DNA of 64,000 nucleotides, taken from NCBI GenBank assembly GCA_009746045.1, contig RPFO01000213.1:10498853-10562852 (forward strand), read 5' to 3'. Positions 51,301 through 62,515 of this stretch are shown piece after piece (within the stretch, counting starts at the first letter, position 1; each line of letters begins with the position of its first letter). The notes under the pieces are model-generated. The model did not search any database. It was given only the letters and a program-made list of their open reading frames with translations, and had not been told where the DNA came from. This DNA is from Mesostigma viride. Its lineage: Eukaryota; Streptophyta; Mesostigmatophyceae; Mesostigmatales; Mesostigmataceae. Position numbers and translations under genes: made by a program.

Positions 51301-52794
51301 AGGCGCATCGTGCTCTGGAGCTCAACTGAACCATAGGTAGGTGCCATCACAGTCTTTAAGGTCGTTGTCGTTGTCGTCGTCGCCAACATCATGTTCACTG
51401 TGGTGGCGGCCATCATCATTTTTCTCACCATCATGACGGCGAATGTCTGTCATAAGTTTCTTATGTTTGCCCATGAATAGCAATGGTACCGTAGTACGTA
51501 CGACCTGTAGTACATACAGCCAGCCCATGCGTTAACTTGTTCATTAATTAAGTGACAGAACTATATATTACAACGATATATACAACTAGCGCAGGCGTGA
51601 CATTGCTGGGACGGGAATTAATGTTTTTAATGGTTGAGGTTGTATGGACTGTGCATGGCGGGAGATCATTTCTGCAGCAAACTATAGGTAGAAAGTCTGG
51701 TGCACGGGTGGTGGACGCATTTGGACACATGTGGCCAGGTTTGGCGTTGCGCACTGAATGCAACACCTGAAGGGGTTGGGGGGAGGGGGAGGGGTGTGTG
51801 TGGTTTGGTTGATTACATGCCTTGGCGTCGAAGGTATTCAACAGACCTGGGCAAATGGGCCACGCCATTAGAGGCGGCAACAGTCGAGATAGGAGGGCAG
51901 CCAACGAGGCGGATGTGGGTGCTCTCGCCTAAGCCACAATACGCTTAAGAATCCAGCCCGCCTTGCAGTTCGATGTAGCATCACTTACGACTGAAGCGTT
52001 ACATTTAGGTCTTGGATCGGGATAGATCTTTCGGGGTAGGTCTTTCGGTACTCGCAGGTCTCTATGAACTGCTAATTGTAAAACATACAGTATCATGTTC
52101 AGGCACTATGGCCCGAAGGTATGTTAACCAGTATTTTATCACGTACATCTCCCCTGCACCGACAGCGTTGATCGCTTGCCGTCTTTTGCCTGAATTCTCA
52201 ATCTCTGGATCCCCTTCCCTGGTTTGTCAAATTACTTTGTGCGTGCCAGAACGTGGCAGAGGAACGCATATTGACATGTGTTGACATGCTGGTGGAGGAT
52301 GGGCTCCTCTACGATGCCTCGAAAGATGGAGGCAAGACGGCCAGATATTTGCCAGTCTTTTAGCTCAGCAAGTGGCTCAAACATCGGCATAAATGGATGC
52401 GACATACAGTCATCAGTCGCTGTCAAATCCTGCCACAATTGGTATTGGGGTGCTCACCTGTACTATGTACTAGTACTATTTGTAGATAGTGGTGCTGTTG
52501 CACGTGTATTGTCATGACTCGAAGTACTGGATACAGGCACCATGAAATATCGACTCACTGATTTCCAGACAGAGCCAAGGGCAGGGCAGCTGGACAAAGA
52601 TTAATTAATAACACGTAGACTTTGTAATGGGAGCACTTGCACGTGAGCGCGTGACTGCGTCATTATTAATGAATTAACACGTAATGTTCAGCGTTATGTC
52701 AGCACAAGTCCTCAGTACAGTCGAGAGTGGGATGGAATGGGATGGGAGGGGAGCTCTGCGTCATGTGGGTACCAATAAAATTAAAATTAAACTA
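51301..52794. other. Mostly unassigned sequence with one small minus-strand frame
   Basis: A minus-strand frame at 52232-52438 reads FEPLAELKDWQISGRLASIF then RGIVEEPILHQHVN, which looks protein-like but is not recognised. 52600-52770 holds an inverted copy of the GAGGACTTATGCTCACGTGA tail seen at 35590 and 55005. The remainder shows no feature I can support. Confidence 0.35.
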
Positions 52795-53480
52795 AATTGG
52801 AACATAATTATCTCCGTTGTGAGTACATGTAGAACATATATCCGTTGGGAGTACATGTAGCACATATCCCTGAGAAGGGGCATATGGCTTTTAATACATT
52901 CTGGGCTACTTCCTGCAAGGGTAGGGTGTAAACTACACCAGCTCTGAGTGCACCAAAGTGGACCTGCACCACTAAATGGATTCCACCTAAGGTGCAGGTC
53001 ACATAGGGTGGAAGATCATCGAGCTAAACAATGGCGAGGGCGTGGCATCTCAGCAGAGAGTAACTCGCTGCATAAATGAATGAATTAGGAACATGTAACT
53101 CCGTTGGGAGTATATGTAGCACATAGCCCTGAGAAGGGGCATATGGCTTTTAATACACTCTTGGCTACTTCCTGCATGTGGGGGAATGTAAACTGCCACC
53201 TACTCTGGGTGCACGAAGTGCACGTGCCCACCGGCACTGTATTCAGGCACCTAAGGGGTGCCGACAGAGGGGGGAAGATCATCATGGCCAGACAATGGCT
53301 AGAGCGTGGCATCTCAGCAGAGCTGCATGGGCAAAGCTTGACCGACTAACTCAATGCGATGCGTCCTCTGGTGTGGAGCCCGTCATAGACAAACATTAAT
53401 TAATTAATCAAGAACATAACTCCGTTGGGAGCTTATGTAACACACAGCCCTGAGCTACTATGCTATGCAGCTTCTTACCC
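52795..53480 (+). repeat. Two and a half tandem copies of dispersed repeat R3
   Basis: Copies start at about 52808, 53098 and 53410, each with CTCCGTTGGGAG, CCCTGAGAAGGGGCATATGG and GGGGAAGATCATC-type words, ending in CATCTCAGCAGAG and a (TTAA)n-type tail. The third copy is truncated after the first 70 bp. Confidence 0.75.
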
Positions 53481-54181
53481 TCATGGGACTGGTAGGTGAG
53501 GTAGAACTGCGTGGGTGCCACCGCCTTCCCCACTCACCGGACTGAGGCGGCTCCCCCACCAGTCCTGCTCACCTTCCCCTCCCCTGAGGATTTAAGCAGC
53601 GGTTCCTCTCTCGTCGCAAGAGGTTGCACGACCTCACCTGGACGCTGGACGACGACCTGACCCCCGCTCAGCAAGTTACAGCAGCTAGCGACGCGACCTG
53701 TGGCCGGAATACCTCCGCCATAAGCAGGACCCCGCCAGAAGCCCAAGGTGTACTGGAGGGGCGGGGACCTGATGATCAACCACAAGATGTGGAGGCCCCC
53801 GGCGGGCTAGAATAGCAATAGCCTGAGCTTGTATCCATTGGTAGTCACTGCTGCTAAGGCAGCCATGCTTAGAATGTTTGCCTAGCTGTGCCAACATACC
53901 TAGTCACGTGCCGCTAACGCACGGTACACAACCAGCCATAGCCTTAGCCTAGTCCTAGTACAGCCATGCTACTACGTCCTGGCTATGATCAGATTACTTG
54001 CCCACGCTCCTTGTTATGCCATGCTCACATGGGTCTTATTGCACCCACAGATTGGCGGATCGTTAGCGTGTCCGTTTCGCTAGCGCACCCGAGTGCAGCT
54101 GTGGCACTGATGCCTTAGGCATGAAGGAGACGGCTGGGGGTCTCTGCCCTTTCTCCTGTTGTGCACACACAGGGATTCAGT
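53481..54181. other. Unassigned intergenic sequence
   Basis: No exon chain found. A short plus-strand frame (53624-53815) has no recognisable content. Confidence 0.35.
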
Positions 54182-54560
54182 AAAAGCACTTCGGTGCTCC
54201 GTGACTCCCCAACGGGAGCACGTGTTTAATTAATTAATTAATTAATTAATTAATTAATTAATAGCCCTGAGATCGAGGGGTGGGCGTATGTTCTGATCAG
54301 GCACGCCGCAGAGGTGAAAACCTTTGCGTTCAGTGCCGGGCCGCGGAAAACGCGGAAAACGCGATCTGCAAATGAATCCGACCGGAATCGAACTGGGGAC
54401 CTCTCGCACCAATTTTGCTGACTATAGGACGGACGTCTCCGGTTACCATGGCATCGCCAACTTACACCTACAGTCATCCGCAAAAGTTCTCCTGTCCGGG
54501 GAGTGATGCAAGCCTTTCGGATTTGGTACTAGATAAATCACTCGAGATCTGTGTGTAGGA
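54182..54560 (-). mobile_element. LINE-tail hairpin, (TTAA)n run and SINE-like copy
   Basis: 54182-54224 is GCTCCGTGACTCCCCAACGG followed by GAGCACGTG, the LINE-tail hairpin, then (TTAA)n. From 54288 comes a copy of the tRNA-related SINE (CACGCCGCAGAGGTGAAAAC, B-box region GGAATCGAACTGG), with a duplicated GCGGAAAAC inside. Confidence 0.65.
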
Positions 54561-55260
54561 GTACTGTGTACGGGCGTATGGTTTGTAATACATTCTGAGG
54601 CCTATACAACCTGCAGGTGCCCGGGGGATGTAAACCGCCACCTACTCGGGGTGCACAAGGTGCACCTGCACCACCATGATGTATCATACCTAAAAAGGCC
54701 TGGCATGGGGTGGAAGTTATTATTATGGCTGGGCAATGGCGCGGCTGGATGGACATGTGCTACACTAGACGTGACGGGCTCACCCCCGGGCAGCCTCCTG
54801 CATGGTTTGTCTGTAATATGGAGGCAGATGGTGCGCAAGGATAGATGGCAAGTAGTGATGAAGGAGACCACCCCCAAGCCTGTGGGGGCTCCGCGTGTGA
54901 CCAAGTATGGCATTCATAGCGATTCGGGCCGCGGTGCCCACACCCCTGTAACTAGGACCTAGATAGCTTATACCATCCATTCCATCCCATGTTCCGCTCC
55001 CACTGAGGACTTATGCTCACGTGACGCAGTCACGTGTCTATTAATTAATTAATTAATGGCGCGGCTTCCTCCACCTCCACCCACCCATCAAGGAATATGT
55101 GCTACATGATCTCCCCACGGAGGCATGTTATAATTTATTTTTTAAAAATTTAATGGCTAGGGCGCATGGCATCTCAGCAGAGAGCAACTCTCTGCATGGG
55201 CAAAACATCGGACTAAATAACTAGCTGGGCATCAGCTGGTGAGGGGCTCATCATAGGCAC
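54561..55260 (+). mobile_element. Mosaic of R3, LINE-like 3' end and R3 pieces
   Basis: 54565-54740 matches R3 (CGTATGG-TTTGTAATACATTC, TGTAAACCGCCACCTACT). 54740-55045 matches 35310-35625 (RKDRWQVVMKETTPK frame and CTGAGGACTTATGCTCACGT tail). 55060-55140 matches the LINE 3' UTR of 18850-18930. 55148-55260 is again R3-like (CATCTCAGCAGAGAGCAACT). Confidence 0.6.
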
Positions 55261-55595
55261 ACATGAACATGACTAAATAATGCTAAGTCATCAGCTGGTA
55301 TGGCCCGGCCCGTAATAGGCGTACATGTACAAGGCCACGGTGGCTACTAAGCCTTAATTATTCTACACTATACTACTGCTATAGTCCCCTAAGCGGGGGT
55401 GGCGGAGGGTGCTGGGGCAGCGGGGGTCACTTACCAGGGCGCCTGTGGCCGATCGACGTAGATGGCCGCCCCCTAATTCCAGTACACCGGCTTCCCCGGC
55501 CACCGCGGTCTGCCGGCCGGAGCTGGAGGTAGGTCGGCCATAGCTCCCGTCGCCGTACGTAGCTTGCTGCGCCACTGAGGGTCAAGTCGTCGTCC
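55261..55595. other. Unassigned GC-rich intergenic sequence
   Basis: No gene recognised between the repeat mosaic and the palindrome region. Confidence 0.35.
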
Positions 55596-55599
55596 AAGG

Positions 55600-56320
55600 T
55601 GTAGTGAGTCCTCTCGAGTCGTTGTGTTCCTCAGACGCCGCAAGTGCGGCGTCTGAGGAACGAAATCTTGTCCGCGCAGGGTTCTCAGAGATGATCGAGC
55701 AGAAGCAGAGGCGCCCCTGCCTCGCCCCGCGAGCGGGGAAGGCGGAGGGCCGCCTCCAGCTTCATCTCACCAATGAGGCCCATGAGGCCAAGGATTTCTC
55801 TCTCAAACGCCTGTGCAAGCTTCACGGATTCTCACCTCCCACCAGGTCGAAGTTCTTGACGATGACGTTTTAAAAGATCGAAGAAGAATCGATGACGTTT
55901 TAAAAGGCTACGCTTGTCGAGCTCGGCATCCTCGTGGAGGTCAAGCGTCTGCTGCTTGAGCTGTGCTGTGACGGCGGAGGTGGTGGAGGTGGTGTGTTCA
56001 CTTTAGCATGTCCGCCCAGGTCTGGGTAGGAGGAGCATCGCTAGCTGGGCCAGCGGGGGCTGGCTTGGCGGCAATGTCCTTCACCGCCTGGGCGGTGAGG
56101 CCTGCGGTGTTTTGCAGGCACTCGTTGGCGACGAATGGTGTTGTCCTGGAGGCGCTTGTCGATGTCGCGGAGCTGGGCGGTGATGGAGTCGGTGGAGGCA
56201 GCCGGTTGGGGCGGGGGTGGAGACGCGGACGGTGGAGGTGGCGGTGGAGAGAAGGTGGAGGAGGAAGGTGGGTTCGGTCAAGGGCTTCGGTCAATGTACG
56301 GTTTTGCTGAGTAGAATAGT
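55600..56320 (-). mobile_element. Probable LINE ORF1-type remnant
   Basis: Minus-strand frames, broken by shifts, read PTQTWADMLK, then QLKQQTLDLHEDAELDKR, and IVKNFDLVGGENP. A proline-rich start, a short charged helix and a KNFD-type strand fit LINE ORF1 proteins. The identification is tentative. It includes a duplicated GATGACGTTTTAAAA (55860 and 55892). Confidence 0.35.
55626..55661. repeat. Perfect 16-bp inverted repeat with AAGT loop
   Basis: GTTCCTCAGACGCCGC, then AAGT, then its exact reverse complement. GC-rich and cruciform- or hairpin-capable. It lies within the ORF1-like remnant. Confidence 0.9.
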
Positions 56321-56460
56321 TCGGGTTTTCTAGATTAGAGTAGCTTAGAGTTAGTTCGGTTTCGCGGCTTTGCCCGTGGACCTCCATCCATCCAGCAACC
56401 TTGGGAATATCTGCTACATGATCTCCCAACGGAGTCATGTAACAATTTAATTTAATTCAA
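56321..56460 (+). mobile_element. LINE 3' UTR fragment in plus orientation
   Basis: TTAGAGTTAGTTCGG, TTTCGCGGC, CTGCTACATGATCTCCCAAC and the (TTTAA) tail match the 3' end of the LINE at 18830-18930. It is joined directly to oppositely oriented ORF1-like sequence. Confidence 0.6.
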
Positions 56461-56465
56461 TTTAA

Positions 56466-56625
56466 TGTACAGTTCACGCGTCGATTTCCTTCGCTGATCG
56501 AGGAATGCTCACGTGATGCAGTTATATACAAGTAAACTACATGCATTGCTTGTAGTTTACACGTAACTGCATCACATGAGCATTCCTCAATCAGCTAGGG
56601 AAATCGACACATGCATGAACCGTAC
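56466..56625. repeat. Foldback with ~65-bp imperfect arms
   Basis: GTACAGTTCACGCGTCGATT, then GAGGAATGCTCACGTGATGC on the left pair with GCATCACATGAGCATTCCTC and AAATCGACACATGCATGAAC, then CGTAC on the right. The loop region around 56545 is itself palindromic (GTAAACTACATGC / GCTTGTAGTTTAC). Confidence 0.8.
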
Positions 56626-56674
56626 GCACATTGCATGCCGGCCATAATTAAGTAAGTAAGCAAGTAAGTAAGTA

Positions 56675-56750
56675 AGTACTTGCATGCCACCATGCGCAAA
56701 GGCATGCCACGGAGTACTATGCTAATCTCATTAGAAAAAAAATAATTATG
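56675..56750. repeat. Dispersed repeat with GGCATGCCACGGAGT core, third copy
   Basis: Matches 1498-1570 and 35639-35712; preceded by an AAGT microsatellite at 56648-56680. Confidence 0.6.
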
Positions 56751-58149
56751 CCGGCCATGAAAGCATTGCAGTGATTCTGATTTTTTCTGTTATGAACACA
56801 ATTTGTCTCGAAATTCCATAGCTCAATAAAGGATGATGCTTTTTCCAAGCACATATCAAATTGATATCAACCGATAATTCGCGCACGCATCAACCAATGA
56901 CCATGGGTTGTAATTGATGAATGAATGAATTGGTTGTAACATTGCACTTTATTGCGTCTGGCAGCCCCACAAATAGATATTCACGATCTATATACACGGT
57001 TAAGTGGGGACCAGCCACAAATCACGTGATGTGAACGTGTTACCTAACATAGGCATTCGTAAGACAGCCACGTACATGCGCCCCGATTCTACATGTCATT
57101 CCACAAATGCAAGTGTACACCACGCACTGCTTGTCTCACGTACAGCCATAAATTAACTGCCCTTCCGTTCGGAGACGCTAGCTACGGCAGACAAACCAAC
57201 TCCTTCTAAGCGTGAAAGCGCCGCAGGTTATGCTGGCAGCGTCGCTAGCTGACCTGATGTCTTTGCCGCTGGGCCGCTGCCACTGGGCATTCGCAAGGTA
57301 AAAAATGTCTGTTCCTGGTTCCGCTACGCCCCTGGACTCTCCTGTCCAGGGACCGCTGCGCCATGAAGCAGATGCCAGCATCCTTCCACATACTCAACAC
57401 GTGCATGGGAAACAACTCAATATCCCTAACAGCACCACCCCAAGGCTGCCCTTCCACAACAACCCACTTGTTATGCCCAAAAATAGATGGCTCGCCTTTA
57501 CTCCCGGCATCCCATGTGGCCTGTGGATTGATTAAAATTGTGTGACCCTGCCCCGTGGATGGCGGACCATCGGTAGATCCACACGGCAACCAACACGTCC
57601 ATGACACGTTACGAGGCGCTCAGCGAGCGAGAGACGCAGCTGTCAGCACCAGTAGGGCACCTGACAACGCAACTCCCACTTTACCGCTGAGCCCGGTCGA
57701 ACCAGTGGCATACGTCACGACGATGCACGCATGCCACGCCAAAGTAGCATGGGAACATCCCCCTTCAGCAGGGTTTAGGGTTTATCTCACCACTGGGACA
57801 ACCAGCTGAGGCATGAAGCATCCGTATGCTCTCCTTGCCCTCCCCACAATGGCGTGTGCTTTCACAATTCACCCGCAGGGGCACCTCCACAACATCCTCC
57901 TATAAACTTCATCGGCCGAGGCACCCTCACAGGGCATCCCATGAGCTGAGGCCCAGCGTGCACCCATCACCAACCGAGGCATGCTCGCTGGGGAATGGCA
58001 TTGGCAGCGCATCGTACCCCCGCCATGGCGAGCCCCTCATGAATGAGGAGTGGCTCATATGCCAACATGCACCTTTCCTGAGGATGGCTCGTTTGCCACT
58101 AGCCACCCCAGGGTAGCCTAAGGGTGGCTCCTATGCCACCGAGGGCCCC
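56751..58149. other. 3' flank of phytoene synthase; unassigned open frame
   Basis: A minus-strand frame at 57245-57607 reads GHTILINPQATWDAGSKGEP, SIFGHNKWVVVEGQPWGGAV and RDIELFPMHVLSMW, looking more protein-like than its surroundings, but I recognise no family and found no partner exons. GGGTTTAGGGTTTA at 57775-57784 is a two-unit telomere-like word. Nothing else was identified. Confidence 0.3.
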
Positions 58150-61100
58150 TCACGAGAAGGACGCGGTCGCAAAGGGCTCCGGGCGGGGGGGCGGCGGCAG
58201 CACTTTCGCGCTCAGGTACGCGAGCGGCAGGCCCAGCAGCTTCTTCGTGCGCGAGACGTAGGCACGCTTGGAAAAGTTGTCGTAGTCGTTCGCCTCGATC
58301 GAGTCCAGGATCTGGCGGTACAGGTTGAGCGCCGCAAAGACCGGGTAGCGGCTCTCCTCGGCCAGCTGCGACGCGCCAAACTCGGCCTGCTTGAAGTACC
58401 AGCGCGCGCGCTTGATCTGGAACTTCATGAACTCACGCCACCTGGCAGGGTCAGGAAGGAACCGGGGGTGGGGAGGGGTGGGGAGGGGTGGGGAGGGGTG
58501 GGAAGAAACCGGGGATGGTAGAAACCGGGGAGGGTTGGGGTGAGCAGGAGCATGGGCAGGCAGGAGCAGCCCAAGGCTTCACAAGGCAACCCGCTATTGC
58601 GAGGCAGCATGTGCAAATTTGGAGGCGCGGATCTAGCGGGAGGTGCAAATGGGGACGTCCACCAGTGGGGTTCAGTATGCCTGACGAGACCGAGTCGCAC
58701 ACAGACTGGGTAAGATCCGGGGTCGGAAGGTTGGTCTCGCCCACAAAACTATCATTAGTTTTGCATCGAAGGGAGGTGGGTCTCATTTTTGCATCGCCAA
58801 CAAAACTGGCCCCAGCTGAGAGAACGATTTTCTTCCACAGGACATGGCACAAGCAAGTAAGATGGTGCTGGTGATATTCACGATAGTGTGACACATGCTG
58901 TCAGCAAAAAAAGTCGTCAGCCAACAATAACTTGATAGCTATTCAACTAACTTGCTTGGACAATTCCATCTGCACTAGTCACGGCAGATGACTCAACGGA
59001 CTCTCCTGATACAACCACAGGAGGACAGGACTGGTGAACAACCACCTCAGAGAAGCATACAGTTCAGGCTACTCCCTTCGCACCCAGCAACTGAAGGACA
59101 CAAGCAACACACTCGGGCCCACAAATAAGGCACGGTCACGCACCAGCGCAGGGACAAATGATACATGATGCGTCACTTGATATGCTTATGCCGTCATCCG
59201 CTGTTGATTACAACCACAGAAGTGAAGGGGCCCATTTTAAAGAAATGTTGAAAAGCCACACAGCTTCTCACATATCGATTGAAAACAAGTAAAGGAACCA
59301 TCTTGATGAACTTCAAGATGGCTTATGGCTTCAAAAAAGTTTATTTAAAAAGAAAAAAGGGTTCAGTAAGCCACTTACTTGTCGGTCACCACCCCGCGCG
59401 CAATGTCCTCCTCTGTCAGTTCGTACTTGGCCAACTCGTCCAGGGGAAGGTAGATGCGGCCACGCACATAATCCTCGCCAACGTCACGCAGGATGTTGGT
59501 GAGCTGGTTCGCAAGCCCGAGCGCCAGCGCCGCCTCGTAGATCTCCTCCGTTGTCGCCTGCGGCTTCTTCGAGAGGCCCATGACGGGCGTGGTCATGAGC
59601 CCGACCGTGCCTGCCACGTTGTAGCAGTACTCGTACAGCTCGTCGAAGTTGTCGTAGCGCGACTTGACGAGGTCCATGCGCATGCCGTTGACCATGTCGC
59701 GGAAGGGCTGGATGTCAACGGGGTAGCGGCGGACGGTGTCGGAGAGGGCCGCATCGAGCAGGTCGTACGGGTGGCCCGCAAAGATCTCCTCGAGGCGCTC
59801 CTCCCAGCGGTCGAGCGCCACCGGCGTGATGCGGGGCGCGTTGGGGCCGTCGACCAGCTCATCCGTTCTCCGGCACCAGACTGGGGGGGGGGGGGAGCAA
59901 ACGGATAGGAATAGCACAGGGAAAGCAAGGTAGAGGAAATTATCAATATCCCGGACAAGCTTGTGTGTGTGTGTGGGGGGGGGGGGGGGAGGGGGAGACG
60001 ATTGAACAGGGGCCAGGGGGGGAGCCAAGATAGAACGGAAAAGCAAGCAAGCTTGCCGGCTTAAGGCACCTGGACTGGGGGGGAGGGACACAAAATAGAC
60101 ACAGGTGCCAGAACTTCAAACGATCGACTTTTGGTGCAACAGAGGGGAGAGAGAGCCCAGGTAAGATGAGCCAGCAAGTGCGGGCAAGCACCGCACCTCT
60201 TCAATTGTTCACTGGCATTGTATTGAGGGGTGCCAGGGGGAGGGATGGGAGTCAGGGACCAAGGGGAGTGACAAATGGGCCGGGTGCCATGAACGGAGAG
60301 AAAAGGGGGAGGGATAAAGCAGAGAGCATGTAAGGGGAGAAAAAGGGGTGAGGAGAGCCAATAGCAAAGGGAGGGGAACAAGCACAGGAGAAACATGTTT
60401 GAGGAAAGCCAGACATGGGGATGGTTTCCTTCGTGAGCAAGGATTCACAAGAATCTTAGTGAGCATTGCTTTCACTCTTAACGAGCAAAGAATCGCTAGC
60501 GAACAAAAAGAGGTGGGGGGGGAGGGGCAAGGAAAAGGGACAAGGGAAACGGGAAAAGGGAAAAGGGAAACGGGAAACGGGAAACGGGAAACGGGAAACG
60601 GGAAACGGGAAAAGGGATGGTCGTAGAAACCACGCTGCTGATCCCTGGGGCACCTTTGCTGGCATTGACTGGTCCGTCGGGTATATTATGTTACACTCAA
60701 GTTGTCCTCGTTTCCCTGGTTAACCAGGTGCCCTACTGGCGACGGATGGATGGCAATAAGCGTGGCGCGCATTTGTGTGCTGTGAGGCAAGCATGGGAGA
60801 GCAGAAAGTGCTTGAGCATTGTAGAATCCAGGTTGACTTTATCTTGCTGCCTCTAGATACGATGCTAGATATGACATAGATTGCTGTTCTACTGTTATGC
60901 CTGTGCCAAGGGGCGAGGCTTCAATAAAAGAGAGACACAAGAGTGACGGTGGAGATCCGCACCGCATGCCATAGTAAATATTTGAACGCCAAGTCATCGT
61001 GGATGGAGACACATTAAGGGCGCGAGGCTGTGGAAATTCTGATTGTGAGAAAAGCTTGAGGAATGCTGCACCGTTCTAAGCATGTTCCTTATGCCAAGTA

Positions 61101-62515
61101 GATTCATGCGGGAAGCGCATTCAAAATACAGTTTCGTGCGAAGACTACTGCACATCACACAGTAAGCGGAAGTGGTGAGGCGGCTGTCATGGCAGGCAAC
61201 ACCTAGGTAACAATACTACAAAACAACATAGTAATAGCCGTTTATGGGGATACAAGCCTAAAAATTAACAGCCTATCACTTTGACTGCCCAGCATGACCT
61301 GGCCTCATTTGCTTTGAAGGCTTTGTTGCTGCCTGCCAAGCTAGATCACCTTTCCTGGTGCCCGAACCATCATAAAAGGCTTCAATGACCATAGCCTGTC
61401 ATCGCAGGTGATAACAAACATATTGGTTTTGTTCTACAGCCGCTGTGAAGCCGTTGCCTCCCAGGGTGACACACCACGAAGCGGGTCCACAGTGATAATC
61501 CAGACCTGCAAAATTATATATCCACTTTCATTGGTAGCTAAAAGAGGCCTGAGGCATAAATTGATCATGCGACTGTGGATGGGAAGTGAAAAGATCAATG
61601 TTTGGATTGCCAGCACCACCTCTAGGCGGGGCAGGTCTACGCCAAATATGTGGAGTCGACGTAATGCAGCTTGCTACCACGTACATTTTGACGAGCGAAA
61701 AGAAACGAAGGTGAGCAATGACGTCACAGGAATGCTAAGAGAACGTCAGATCCTGTGAATCGACCGGTATCCCCGCAATGGACACTTGCCAATGCATCGC
61801 TGGCTTCACGCTCTGCAGGTTTCGCGCGAAGACAATCCAATTCCACAATGTCCGCCCATCCACATTGGCAGTCCTACGCACCGGCTAGCATTGCGCAATT
61901 GAAAGAATCCATGCATGGCTCACCGTAGATGGCCCAGACGGCGCGTTGCCTCTCTGGCGTCATGAGCTTCGTCCCTAAGTAGAAGGTCTTGGCATACTCG
62001 GCACACACAATTCCGCAGCGCTCGTAAGCCCTGTCCAACATGGCCTGATGCGCTGGGTCATACGTCGGGAGCGCTTGCATGGGCATCGCCCCATTTTGAA
62101 GATCCTGCATGATTTCCGCGGCGTGAGCCACAACCATATTTCTAATCCGTTCCTGTGCCGTGGTCGTCGCTTGGCCATCCGCCGGCTTTGTAGCCGACGA
62201 TGCACCTTTCGACCCAGAAGCAGGAGCTTTATCAGGAACAGATTTTTCGGTGCCCCTAGCAGACATTGATTCCGCCGCCGCCATCATCACGGTTTTTTGT
62301 GAATTTTTCCTCAGCGATTTCCTGCCATAAGAGTCCAATGTTCCAACGTCTTTTGCTCTCCCCTGGAGCCATGCCCGTCGTGGCCACGACCTTAGACCCG
62401 CGTTGGGCTGCGGATGGCTACTCTGCGCGGCCGTAGGCAGCGATCGCACCGCCGACTTCGACGTGCTACCACTGTATACGGCATTGCCAACAGCTTGGCA
62501 AGCGCACTGCGCCAT
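58150..62515 (-). CDS. PSY: Phytoene synthase, 3 exons, 461 aa
   Basis: Exons: 61924-62515 (ATG at 62515), 59379-59880 and 58150-58441; phases 1 and 2 join exactly to give [16 protein letters not shown] and [19 protein letters not shown]. It condenses two geranylgeranyl diphosphates to phytoene, the first committed carotenoid step, in plastids. The two Asp-rich motifs are DELVD (204-208) and DVGED (330-334); [10 protein letters not shown] lies at 282-291. The first ~140 residues are Ser/Ala/Lys-rich, a long transit peptide and linker, before [19 protein letters not shown]. The C-terminus has [20 protein letters not shown] and ends in a Pro-rich tail. The length fits plant and algal PSY. The first intron is about 2 kb. 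No partner gene was found within 1.5 kb upstream. Confidence 0.97.
59962..59988. repeat. GT run and poly-G tract
   Basis: Short (GT)n followed by about 12 G in the PSY first intron, plus a second poly-G at 59883-59894 next to the exon 2 acceptor; on the coding strand this is the C-rich tract before AG. Confidence 0.8.
60536..60616. repeat. (GGGAAAC)n heptanucleotide repeat
   Basis: About 11 copies of GGGAAAC/GGGAAAA in the PSY first intron, which is purine-rich on the plus strand for about 300 bp before it. Confidence 0.9.
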
